Source: Gallionella sp. UBA4737 (GTDB lineage: Bacteria; Pseudomonadota; Gammaproteobacteria; Burkholderiales; Gallionellaceae). Taken from it: a stretch of DNA of 24,499 nt. This document shows, one piece after another, positions 7,995 to 15,814 of the stretch (position 1 is the stretch's first letter; each line of letters starts with the position of its first letter). A program made the translations under genes and the position numbers. The DNA lies in assembly GCA_002403995.1 (NCBI GenBank), contig DHIV01000121.1:21379-45877 (forward strand), read 5' to 3'. The notes beneath the pieces are model-generated. The model was given only the letters and a program-made list of their open reading frames with translations, had not been told where the DNA came from and ran no database searches.

Positions 7995-10580
7995 ATGGCA
8001 AAATTAAACGTAGCACAGTTTGCGACTGATCTGGGATTGCCGGTTACCTTGCTGCTTGAGCAGTTGAAGGCGGCTGGCATCGCCAAGGAGCAGGAGTCCG
8101 ACCCGATGTCGGAAAAGGACAAGGCAAAATTGCTGGAGCATTTGCGTCAGGCGCATGGCGCCGAAAAGCCCGCCAAGAAGATCACGCTGATCCGCCGCGA
8201 AACTACCGAGATCAAGAAGGCTGACAGTTCCGGTCGCGCGCGCACCATACAAGTTGAAGTGCGCAAACGCCGCGTAGTTGCTCCTACAGCGGCCGCTGAA
8301 GCGGCGGCTGCACCGGTCGCACCCATTGAAGCTGCGGCGCCCAAGAAAGACAAAGCCAAGGTTGTGAATGAGCAGGAACTGGCTACGCGTGAAGAAGAAG
8401 CCCGTTTGCAGGCGGAATTGGCATCACGCCAGGCAGCCGAGGTGCAGGCCAAGCAGGAGCGCAGCAAACGCAAGACCACTAAAAAGGCGGCTGAGCCTGA
8501 ACCGGCTGCTGCCCCGGCGATGGCAATAAAGGTTGAAGAGGCTGTACCGGTTGCGGCTGCACCGGTTGTCAATCTGGCTGAAGGTACCTTGCACAAGCCG
8601 GCAGCCAAGCCCGGCGACAAGATTGCCAAACCGGGTAAAAAACCCAAATCCGAAGCCAAGGCCAGCCCGTGGGACGAGAAGGGGCACAAGAAGCGCGCGC
8701 CTCTCAAAACCGGCGAGAAAACCGGTGTCTGGACCACACCGGTGCGCGCACCGCGTCATGACAAGCATCCCAAACACACAGCGCCGGAAACCGCGCACGC
8801 ATTTTCCCTGCCGACAGAACCTATCGTGCATGAAGTGGCTGTTCCCGAAACCATCACCGTCGCCGAACTGGCGCAGAAGATGTCGATCAAGGCCTCTGAA
8901 ATCATCAAAGTGTTGATGAATATGGGTTCGATGGTGACCATCAACCAGGTGCTCGATCAGGAAACCGCAATGATCGTGGTCGAAGAAATGGGCCACATCG
9001 CCAAGGCCGCCAAGCTGGACGATCCGGACGCCTATTTGATGGATACCGAAGAGCATCACGATCTGGTGCTTGAACCGCGCGCTCCTGTCGTCACCGTGAT
9101 GGGTCACGTGGATCACGGCAAGACTTCATTGCTCGATTACATCCGCCGCACCCGTGTAGCGTCAGGCGAAGCGGGCGGAATCACCCAGCACATCGGCGCG
9201 TATCACGTCGATACTCCGCGCGGCATGGTCACCTTCCTCGATACTCCGGGCCATGAGGCGTTCACTGCGATGCGCGCACGCGGCGCCAAGGCGACCGACA
9301 TCGTGATCCTGGTGGTGGCCGCAGATGACGGCGTGATGCCACAGACCAAGGAGGCCATCGCACATGCCAGGGCCGCCAAAGTGCCGCTGGTGGTTGCAGT
9401 GACCAAGGTCGACAAGCCCGAGGCCAACGTCGAGCGTGTCAAACAGGAACTGGTCGCCGAAGGGGTGACACCGGAAGATTGGGGTGGCGATGCGATGTTC
9501 GTCGAGGTTTCCTCCAAGTCCGGGCAGGGCATAGATCAATTACTGGAAGGCGTTTTGCTGCAAGCCGAGGTGCTGGAGCTGAAAGCGCCGCGTACCACGC
9601 ATGCCAAGGGACTGGTGATCGAAGCGCGTCTGGACAAGGGCAAGGGGCCGGTTGCCACGGTGCTGATCCAGTCCGGAACGATGAAGCGCGGCGATGCGGT
9701 ATTGGTCGGTTCGGTATTCGGAAAGGTGCGCGCGATGCTGGATGAAAACGGCAAAACGGTCAACGAAGCGGGCCCGTCCATACCGGTGGAAATACAGGGT
9801 TTGTCCGAAGTGCCCGCTGCCGGTGAAGAACTGATGGTACTGGCGGATGAAAAGCGCGCCCGCGAGATCGCGCTGTTCCGCCAGGGAAAGTATCGCGGCG
9901 TGAAACTTGCGAAACAACAAGCTGCCAAGCTGGAGAACATGTTCGAGCAGATGGCCGAGGGCGAAGTGCGCACCTTGTCGCTGATCGTGAAATCCGACGT
10001 GCAAGGCTCAGCCGAGGCGATCGCGCAATCGCTGCAAAAACTCTCCACCAACGAGGTCAAAGTCAATCTGATCCACAACGCAGTGGGCGCAATTTCGGAG
10101 TCGGACATCAATCTGGCGCTGGCTTCCAAGGCGATCGTGATCGGCTTCAACACCCGTGCCGATGCGGCTGCGCGCAAGCTGGCGGAATCTTCCGGCGTGG
10201 ACATACGCTACTACAACATCATCTATGCGATGGTAGATGAAATAAAAGCCGCGCTGTCCGGCATGCTGGCCCCCGAGAAGAAGGAAGTCATCCTCGGTAT
10301 GGTCGAGGTACGCCAGGTGTTCACCGTTTCCAAGGTCGGAACGATCGCCGGTTGTATGGTGCTGGAAGGCATGGTGAAACGCGGCGCGAGGGTGCGCGTG
10401 CTGCGCGACAATGTCGTTATTCACGACGGCGAACTGGATTCGCTGAAACGCTTCAAGGATGACGTGAAAGAAGTGAAAGCCAATTTTGAATGCGGCCTGT
10501 CGGTGAAGAATTTCAACGATCTGGTCGTGGGCGACAAGCTTGAAGCTTACGAGATCGTTGAGGTTGCGCGCGCGCTGTAA
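7995..10580 (+). CDS. infB: Translation initiation factor IF-2
   Basis: GTPase that positions initiator tRNA and joins the ribosomal subunits. 861 residues. The first IF2 N-terminal module is at 1-50. A long Ala/Lys/Pro-rich linker spans about 80-285, and a second IF2_N module (VPETITVAELAQKMSIKASE) starts at about 284. The G domain has G1 GHVDHGKT at 370-377, G3 DTPGH at 416-420 and G4 TKVD at 470-473, followed by the domain II barrel and the C-terminal fMet-tRNA-binding domain. The ATG at 7995 has AAAGGA at a 5-nt spacing. The stop codon overlaps an ATG (TAATG, 10578-10582) that opens a broken rbfA copy rather than the intact gene. Confidence 0.98.
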   Translation: MAKLNVAQFATDLGLPVTLLLEQLKAAGIAKEQESDPMSEKDKAKLLEHLRQAHGAEKPAKKITLIRRETTEIKKADSSGRARTIQVEVRKRRVVAPTAAAEAAAAPVAPIEAAAPKKDKAKVVNEQELATREEEARLQAELASRQAAEVQAKQERSKRKTTKKAAEPEPAAAPAMAIKVEEAVPVAAAPVVNLAEGTLHKPAAKPGDKIAKPGKKPKSEAKASPWDEKGHKKRAPLKTGEKTGVWTTPVRAPRHDKHPKHTAPETAHAFSLPTEPIVHEVAVPETITVAELAQKMSIKASEIIKVLMNMGSMVTINQVLDQETAMIVVEEMGHIAKAAKLDDPDAYLMDTEEHHDLVLEPRAPVVTVMGHVDHGKTSLLDYIRRTRVASGEAGGITQHIGAYHVDTPRGMVTFLDTPGHEAFTAMRARGAKATDIVILVVAADDGVMPQTKEAIAHARAAKVPLVVAVTKVDKPEANVERVKQELVAEGVTPEDWGGDAMFVEVSSKSGQGIDQLLEGVLLQAEVLELKAPRTTHAKGLVIEARLDKGKGPVATVLIQSGTMKRGDAVLVGSVFGKVRAMLDENGKTVNEAGPSIPVEIQGLSEVPAAGEELMVLADEKRAREIALFRQGKYRGVKLAKQQAAKLENMFEQMAEGEVRTLSLIVKSDVQGSAEAIAQSLQKLSTNEVKVNLIHNAVGAISESDINLALASKAIVIGFNTRADAAARKLAESSGVDIRYYNIIYAMVDEIKAALSGMLAPEKKEVILGMVEVRQVFTVSKVGTIAGCMVLEGMVKRGARVRVLRDNVVIHDGELDSLKRFKDDVKEVKANFECGLSVKNFNDLVVGDKLEAYEIVEVARAL

Positions 10581-10618
10581 TGGCCAATTTCGCCCGGGCT
10601 GACCGTATCGCCCAGCAC
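10580..10618 (+). pseudogene. Remnant of the rbfA 5' end, interrupted by a palindromic repeat
   Basis: The ATG at 10580 overlaps the infB stop and begins MANFARADRIAQH. Its first 12 codons match intact rbfA (MANFARTDRIAQ) except Ala7 for Thr. Seven of the 12 codons differ in DNA, mostly at synonymous positions. At 10619 the frame runs into the 67-bp repeat and continues through it as a 40-residue open frame to a TAG at 10700-10702, 26 nt before the intact rbfA ATG. The original infB-rbfA junction was therefore almost certainly here. Translation of this small frame could still carry ribosomes towards the real start; that is inference. Confidence 0.8.
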
Positions 10619-10685
10619 TGTAGGGTGGATAAGCGCAGCGCATCCACCAACGCACGGTGGATGCGCTGCGCTTATCCACCCTACA
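10619..10685. repeat. Palindromic repeat, GTAGGGTGGATAA family, copy 3 (perfect)
   Basis: A 67-bp element with two perfect 30-bp arms (outer end TGTAGGGTGGATAAGC, inner end GCGCATCCACC) and a 7-nt loop AACGCAC. It is the best preserved of the three copies, which suggests recent arrival or conversion. It separates the rbfA remnant from intact rbfA. In the mRNA it would form a very stable 30-bp hairpin inside the operon. It is followed by a short direct repeat, CTACAACTACAAC. Confidence 0.9.
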
Positions 10686-10728
10686 ACTACAACTTTCGGT
10701 AGCATTCCTGACTTCTGAACAAATAACC

Positions 10729-11094
10729 ATGGCCAACTTCGCAAGAACCGATCGCATCGCACAGCAAATGCAGCGCGAAATCGCCGAGCTGGTGCGCCTG
10801 CGAATCAACGATCCGCGCGTGCGTCTGGTGACCATCACCGGCGTTGAAGTGGCGGGCGACTATTCTCATGCCAAGATTTTTTTCACCCGCCTGGATGGCA
10901 AGCATGAAGAAGCCCAGCAAGGCCTGGATCATGCCAGCGGTTTTCTGCGTAGCCAGCTGGCGCACAGCATCAAGCTGCGCGTCATGCCGCAATTGCATTT
11001 TGTTTACGATTCCTCTGTCGAGCGCGGCAGCCACTTGTCGCAACTCATCGACGAAGCGATCGCCAGCGACAAGCTACATCCCGATAATTCATAA
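10729..11094 (+). CDS. rbfA: 30S ribosome-binding factor RbfA
   Basis: Small KH-fold protein that binds the 30S subunit near 16S helix 1 and is needed for late maturation and cold adaptation. 121 residues from the ATG at 10729. The family signatures are present: RTDRIAQQMQREIAELV at the N-terminus, DPRVRLVTITGVEVAGDYSHAKIFF and LRVMPQLHFVYDSSVERG at the end. The frame is open to an upstream ATG at 10657, but that region is palindromic repeat. No Shine-Dalgarno is visible before 10729. The gap to infB (148 nt) is unusual and is filled by the broken rbfA start and the repeat. The stop is 6 nt before truB. Confidence 0.96.
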   Translation: MANFARTDRIAQQMQREIAELVRLRINDPRVRLVTITGVEVAGDYSHAKIFFTRLDGKHEEAQQGLDHASGFLRSQLAHSIKLRVMPQLHFVYDSSVERGSHLSQLIDEAIASDKLHPDNS

Positions 11095-11100
11095 ATTCCG

Positions 11101-12024
11101 ATGGCGCGAACTTATCGTTCGTTAGACGGCGTGCTGCTGTTCGACAAGCCGCTGGAACTCAGTTCCAATGATGCGCTGCAAAAAGTCCGCCGTTTGTTCC
11201 AGGCCGAAAAGGCCGGACACACAGGTACGCTCGATCCCCTCGCCACCGGCCTGCTGCCGATCTGTTTCGGCGAGGCCACCAAATTTTCGATGGCGCTGCT
11301 GGATGCCGACAAGACCTATCGCGCCTTGTTGCGCCTGGGACAAACCACCACCACCGGCGATGCAGAAGGCGAGATCATCGCCGAACATCCGGTCGAGGCC
11401 GGGCAAGCCGAGGTCGATGCGGTGCTGGCCAGATTTCGCGGCGAGATCCAGCAACTCCCTCCGATGCACAGCGCGCTCAAGCACCAGGGCAAGCCGCTCT
11501 ACGAATACATCCGCAAAGGCGAAACCATAGAGCGCGAACTGCGCAGCGTGGTGATACACGAGTTGCTGCTGAATTCTTTTTCCGGCAAAGAGAAAGAGAT
11601 GGACATCACCGTGCGTTGCAGCAAGGGCACATACATACGCACCCTCGCCGAAGACATCGGCGCGGCGCTCGGCTGCGGCGCGCACCTGATCGGCTTGCGC
11701 CGCACCGCGATCGCTCATTTCGATTTGAACGATGCCTATACCCTGCAGCAACTGGCAGCGATGACCGAGGCCGAGCGCGATGCCTGTGTACTGCCATTGG
11801 AAAGCCTGATGCCCGGCATGCCCAGGCTGCAACTGGACGCCGTGCAAGTCCAGCGCCTCGCGCAAGGGCAACGGCTGGGCCTGGACACCGGGCTACCGGA
11901 CGGCAAGGTCAGCCTGTATGGTCCGCAGGGATTCATCGGGGTAGGGCTGCTGCAAGGCCGCCGCCTCGCTCCCGACCGGCTGTTATCCGATGTGGCAAAA
12001 CAGGCGGCAAGCATTTCCCCGTAA
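11101..12024 (+). CDS. truB: tRNA pseudouridine(55) synthase TruB
   Basis: Makes pseudouridine at position 55 in the T-loop of tRNAs and acts as a tRNA-folding chaperone. 307 residues, normal for the bacterial enzyme. The catalytic motif GHTGTLDPLATGLLP contains the nucleophile Asp45. KTYRALLRLGQTTTTGDAEG and RCSKGTYIRTLAEDIG are further family motifs, and a C-terminal PUA-like region ends at about residue 300. The start at 11101 is 6 nt after the rbfA stop, without a clear Shine-Dalgarno, so translational coupling is likely. In most proteobacteria rpsO follows directly; here it is 7.2 kb away. Confidence 0.97.
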   Translation: MARTYRSLDGVLLFDKPLELSSNDALQKVRRLFQAEKAGHTGTLDPLATGLLPICFGEATKFSMALLDADKTYRALLRLGQTTTTGDAEGEIIAEHPVEAGQAEVDAVLARFRGEIQQLPPMHSALKHQGKPLYEYIRKGETIERELRSVVIHELLLNSFSGKEKEMDITVRCSKGTYIRTLAEDIGAALGCGAHLIGLRRTAIAHFDLNDAYTLQQLAAMTEAERDACVLPLESLMPGMPRLQLDAVQVQRLAQGQRLGLDTGLPDGKVSLYGPQGFIGVGLLQGRRLAPDRLLSDVAKQAASISP

Positions 12025-12094
12025 TATCTCGGCCCGGCATCAGCTGTGCTAAAGTCAGTCCCGCCCAATTCAAGGTTGTGATAACTCTTACACC

Positions 12095-13403
12095 ATGTCC
12101 ATCCCCATGGTTTTCCGCTTGTTGTGGCCGGTGCTGGTGTTGCTGCTTGCAGCGTGCAGCCAGGACGGGCTGCTCACCAAACAGGATTATCAGGAAAGCC
12201 AGCGCGACTTCCTGCAACGATGCCGCAGAAGCACTGTTCGATTTTCCGCGCCGTACCGAAAACGGGGATTTCATCACCACCATGGAACAGGGCTATCTCA
12301 ACCTGATCCAGGGCAAGCCGGAGATCAAGCTGATGCAGCAACAGGCGGACATGTTGCGGGACCGGGTGCGCTACCATATCTCGCGCGAGGCCAAGACTTT
12401 TTTCTACCTGCAGACTCCCGAAGATTATTACGCCTCGGAACATGAGGTGATCTGGCTGCACTTTCTGCTGAGCTGGGGCTATTCGCTACAGGGGAAATAT
12501 GAGGATGCCTGCGTCGAGGCGCGCGAAGCGGGCAGCCTGTTGACCTTGCCCTGGAGCCCGGTAGGCCACTTCGACGATCCGGCCATGCGGCTTTTTCTCG
12601 CGGCGCTCTGGACCATGTGCGGAGAATGGCAGGAAGCGCAGGTGGATTTGCGCGCGGCATGGTTCATGGACCACAGCCTCACCTGGGCCAGGGAATTGGC
12701 GGAACGCGATCTGCCGCCGACGGATTTGTTTGTAGTGCTGGGTGGGCCGGGACCTGAGCCGGTGTGGGACCCTGAGATGACTATCTATCCATTGCGCACC
12801 ACGCGTCAGGTCAGCTTCAAACTCCGCGGACGGAAGAGTCACATCTCGCTTGCCGACAGCAATGGTGTCGTGATAACTCCGCAGCTTTCGCCCGATGCAG
12901 CCAATTGGTATAGGCGTCACCTGGAGCGCGAGAGTGAACTGCATGAGTTGATCCTGGATTCTGCTTTTGGTGGAAAGGCGGCGGCCAGCAGTACTGTGGC
13001 GGGAAGCAAGATCGCCGCCACAACCGGCATAGGATTGGCAGTGGCTTTGGGTGGCACTGCGCTGGGCGCAGCGATCATCAATTACGGTACAGGGGATGCA
13101 CTCTATTACGGGCTGGCCGTTGCGGGTGCCGGTATCGAGAAGGGGTTACAAATCTCTCAGCAAGGCTATGAACAAAGCGCCAGCAGACTGAAGCAGGATC
13201 TCGATCCCAGCATCTCCTACCGTTTTGTCCGATATCTTCCCGAATACCTGTGGATGGGCTGGAGCGACCAGCCCGTCGCCTACCCTGTCGAACTGCGCAC
13301 CCCTCAGACGCGAATCAAAATACTGCATCCCACCGTCATCGGGCGCACCACCGTCACTGTGGTGCAAGTGCCGGATGCGGCCGAGACGCATACTTACCGA
13401 TAG
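12095..13403 (+). pseudogene. Lipoprotein gene split by a +1 frameshift near 12218
   Basis: The ATG at 12095 opens MSIPMVFRLLWPVLVLLLAACSQ, a lipoprotein signal with lipobox LAAC (Cys21). The frame continues to FLQ at 12217 and then degenerates. One base later the other frame carries a clean continuation (DAAEALFDFPRRTENGDF onward) to the stop at 13403. Removing one base near 12218 would give one 435-residue lipoprotein. The mature part includes a helical tetratricopeptide-like stretch (WLHFLLSWGYSLQGKYEDACVEAREA), a VVLGGPGPEPVW segment and a Gly/Ala-rich hydrophobic helix (IGLAVALGGTALGAAI). It recalls the uncharacterised COG3014 lipoproteins, from memory only. Either a real frameshift or a sequencing error. 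Function unknown; envelope location is inferred. Confidence 0.65.
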
Positions 13404-13483
13404 TTGTCCGCAGGACTGGTTTGAAGGTTGAAATCGCGGGATCGAAATTGCCTGTTGCCCACTGCCGGAACTGAGGCCGGCGG

Positions 13484-13795
13484 TCAGATGGCAGATAGAC
13501 GCTCAACCGTGTCCGGGTAGCGCTCAACCATACGAATCAAAATCGCAGCTTGGGCATTCGGGCTGGCTCGGCCTTGTTCCCAGTTTTCCAGTGTGCGTTC
13601 GTTAGTGCGCAGGTATCTGGCGAATACGGTTCGCGACAAATGCAGCTTCTCCCGCAGACCGAGCAACTCTTCCGGGGTGATGGTGAGCGCAGGTTTCTTT
13701 TCCACGACATGCTGGCGCAAGGTGATCTTGCCCTCGCGTGCAGATTCAAGTGCGGTGAATCCCTCTTTCAGTTCATTAAACAAATTACGTTTCAT
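13484..13795 (-). CDS. higA2: HigA2-like antitoxin (HTH, XRE type)
   Basis: Antitoxin and autorepressor of the pair with the gene just upstream. 103 residues from the ATG at 13795. A very strong AAGGAGG lies 5 nt before it (complement of 13801-13807). Residues 1-40 (RNLFNELKEGF, then GKITLRQHVVEKK) resemble the flexible toxin-wrapping N-terminus of Vibrio HigA2. Residues 43-80 form a helix-turn-helix (LREKLHLSRTVFARYLRTNE, then RTLENWEQGRASPN). Overlaps the toxin stop by 4 nt (ATGA). The frame is open further upstream but lacks similarity there. Confidence 0.88.
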   Translation of the reverse strand: MKRNLFNELKEGFTALESAREGKITLRQHVVEKKPALTITPEELLGLREKLHLSRTVFARYLRTNERTLENWEQGRASPNAQAAILIRMVERYPDTVERLSAI

Positions 13796-14136
13796 TTGAT
13801 CCTCCTTGCGTCCAATTCCTGCTTGAGCAGTTCCTTCAGGGTTTTGCGTTGTGCAGCGGTTAGATCGTCCATTTCGTCTTTGTTGTACACGGTGTACAGC
13901 CAGAATTGTTTGCCGGACAGCCACCAGTAGTAAATCACGCGAAGCCCGCCTCGTTTGCCTTTACCTCGTTTTTCATCGGCAAAGCGAACCTTGCGCAATC
14001 CTCCCGTGCCTTCGATCACGTCGCCAGCTTCCGGGTTCTTCATCAACATCTGTTGAAACTCACGAAAACTTTCGTCGTTCAGATAACTCTGCCGATGCCG
14101 CTCAAATGGAGGTAATTCAATGAAGGTGGCTTTCAT
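13792..14136 (-). CDS. higB2: HigB2-like RelE-superfamily toxin
   Basis: Predicted ribosome-dependent mRNA interferase; toxin first, antitoxin second, as in higBA loci. 114 residues. It matches my recollection of Vibrio cholerae HigB2 along its whole length: an N-terminal FIELPPFERHRQSYL, NPEAGDVIEGTGGLRKVRF (about 34-52), then the basic GKGKRGGLRVIYYWW (59-72), the YNKDEMDDLT motif (84-93) and a Lys/Arg-rich C-terminal helix. No ribosome binding site precedes the ATG, and the promoter lies so close that the mRNA should begin at or near the ATG. The reading frame is intact, so an active toxin held by its antitoxin is expected. Confidence 0.88.
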   Translation of the reverse strand: MKATFIELPPFERHRQSYLNDESFREFQQMLMKNPEAGDVIEGTGGLRKVRFADEKRGKGKRGGLRVIYYWWLSGKQFWLYTVYNKDEMDDLTAAQRKTLKELLKQELDARRIK

Positions 14137-14142
14137 GGGTTA

Positions 14143-14172
14143 ATCATACGCAAGTTGCGTATGCTATGTCAA
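14143..14172 (-). promoter_or_regulatory. higBA promoter with overlapping palindromic operator
   Basis: On the minus strand a consensus -35 TTGACA (14172-14167), an 18-nt spacer and -10 TATGAT (14148-14143) lie directly before the toxin ATG at 14136. A 19-bp palindrome, CATACGCAA-G-TTGCGTATG (14145-14163), covers most of the spacer and the -10, ideal for repression by the HigA dimer. Transcription starting about 7 nt after the -10 would begin at the A of the toxin ATG. Confidence 0.85.
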
Positions 14173-14243
14173 GGGGCTTGCGCAGCAACAACACCGTATC
14201 AATGGGCTAAGGGGCGCGTCTAGCGCGTCCTGCTTGAGCAGAG

Positions 14244-15644
14244 TTAGATTTCTTTAAGTTTTTGCTGTAGTTCATGGCTATTGTCAAAAACAGACTTAAC
14301 CTCCGCATGTGTAAAGCCAAGTACCTGAAGTATGTGAAGCTGGAAAATGGCCTCCATCTTTAGACAGAGTAACCATAAATCTCTACCGGTTACAGCCTCT
14401 GATTCCAAAGAATTGTCGTAATGGGTTAGATAGTTTCTTGTATCTACAATTGCCCTTATTAATTTGCTACGCTCCTTGCTTGTTCCTATTAGCTCCTTAA
14501 ATGGCTCAATGATGCTCTTTATTCTCCGACCGAGATTCAGTTCATTTCCATGTCGTAGCCTACCGGATAGCCATTCTTGGTTTTCTTCTGAGCATTGTTT
14601 GATTAGGGTTTCAGTAAGCTCTTGGAATATTGCATCATCCATCAATTTTTCATTCGATGTTCTACGATGATAGGTTTCAAGTCCTTGCACTAATGCTAAG
14701 AACTTTCCATCCAAATATTTGTGCGCGCCGGTCTTTGTGGAGAAATAAAGATTCAGTGAAGGGTCAATCACTTCATAAGCATCGAACCAGTTGTTAATTA
14801 TGTGTTCCGCTTCCTCTCGAATTTGCCCGAATCTAAATAGCATTCGATGCCAGTCGATTTTTGGTTCATTTTTTGTGAAAGGCAGGCTTGAGTAGTAAAG
14901 CGATATAGGCACTGGTGCTGTTTTATTCTCACCAATGTTTTGGCAGATTGCGTTTGAAGTTACTGACACCTGCTCTAGACAGACGGTTCTATCGATAGCA
15001 AAGCCGAGAAGGGTGGTGATTTTGTAAGCTGATGAGATAAAGTCGTTTAGAGGTCGCTCTTGTTCGGATACAAGCTTGAAATATGTCTTCTGTGAAATTT
15101 TTGCCTCAGTTGTAATTGGAAATCCAGGGAGGTACCAAGAAAAAGTGATTAATAGCTTCATCCCATTATTGAGATTTAGCGATATTTCTGCTGGTGGTGA
15201 ATATGTTATCGATGCTGTTCGTTTTTCAAATTCGTGCTCAACTTTTATCCCGCTTAACCCAACCCACTCATCAATACCCTCAACAGAGAATTGGAACGTA
15301 TTAATCAAGACAATTTCTTTGTCGTCGTAGGCGACACCTAGGAGAGCTTTATTAACATGAACAGAGGACTTGGAAATGCCGCCAAAAGAAATATTTTTGT
15401 TTTTATAAAAGCAATCTTCCAACGTAACTAGGCCATGCTTCTCGATATGCCCAACAATTCTTTCCAATTCGTCTTTGCCGTTTAGAGCTTTATTTAGTCC
15501 TTCAATGCTTTCATCGAATAATCCAACTACTTCAAGTTCAATGTTCCCGCCGTCTGTGATAATAAGCGTTCCAGGTATCTTCTTATCTGGAGCTGAGGGA
15601 AGCCAAAAATAGCCGGATTTTTTGAATTCTTCTTTTATGCGCAA
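14244..15644 (-). CDS. apeA: ApeA-like HEPN-domain anti-phage protein
   Basis: Resembles ApeA, a single-gene anti-phage protein with a beta-rich N-terminal domain and a C-terminal HEPN ribonuclease domain. 466 residues. The N-terminus (SGYFWLPSAPDKKIPGTLII) is the hallmark of the ApeA N-terminal domain. The C-terminal helical domain contains RNYLTH (Arg403-His408), the R-x4-H catalytic motif of HEPN RNases. The start is a TTG at 15644, supported by GGAGG 5 nt upstream (complement of 15650-15654). Its DNA is visibly AT-richer than the housekeeping genes around it and uses rarer codons, suggesting transfer. The 15645-15814 gap holds no gene, and I see no clear promoter there. The family call is from memory of the domain signatures. 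Confidence 0.78.
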   Translation of the reverse strand: MRIKEEFKKSGYFWLPSAPDKKIPGTLIITDGGNIELEVVGLFDESIEGLNKALNGKDELERIVGHIEKHGLVTLEDCFYKNKNISFGGISKSSVHVNKALLGVAYDDKEIVLINTFQFSVEGIDEWVGLSGIKVEHEFEKRTASITYSPPAEISLNLNNGMKLLITFSWYLPGFPITTEAKISQKTYFKLVSEQERPLNDFISSAYKITTLLGFAIDRTVCLEQVSVTSNAICQNIGENKTAPVPISLYYSSLPFTKNEPKIDWHRMLFRFGQIREEAEHIINNWFDAYEVIDPSLNLYFSTKTGAHKYLDGKFLALVQGLETYHRRTSNEKLMDDAIFQELTETLIKQCSEENQEWLSGRLRHGNELNLGRRIKSIIEPFKELIGTSKERSKLIRAIVDTRNYLTHYDNSLESEAVTGRDLWLLCLKMEAIFQLHILQVLGFTHAEVKSVFDNSHELQQKLKEI

Positions 15645-15814
15645 CTTAGCCTCCGTGAAATCTAACGAGGGTGCAGAAAAAGTACCTTCATCAACGCATC
15701 GTGCCTTGAATCAAATTGTATAGCAACCGCGACCTTCAGCTCTTGGCACGATTCAGTTGCTGGCGAAGTTCCGGTTTCTGTCAGTCGAAATAAAAATGAA
15801 TATCTTACAGGCTA

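Noticed and set aside
6460..8016. Long minus-strand frames opposite nusA
   Set aside because: They are antisense shadows of a GC-rich conserved gene, with no ribosome binding sites or recognisable domains.
10657..10728. Longer rbfA start at the ATG at 10657
   Set aside because: The extra residues are a translation of the palindromic repeat; MANFARTDRIAQ at 10729 is the family start.
11616..12218. A plus-strand frame running through truB into the lipoprotein region
   Set aside because: The first 200 codons are a shadow of truB in another frame, rich in Arg/Pro/Ala; only the part after 12218 is real.
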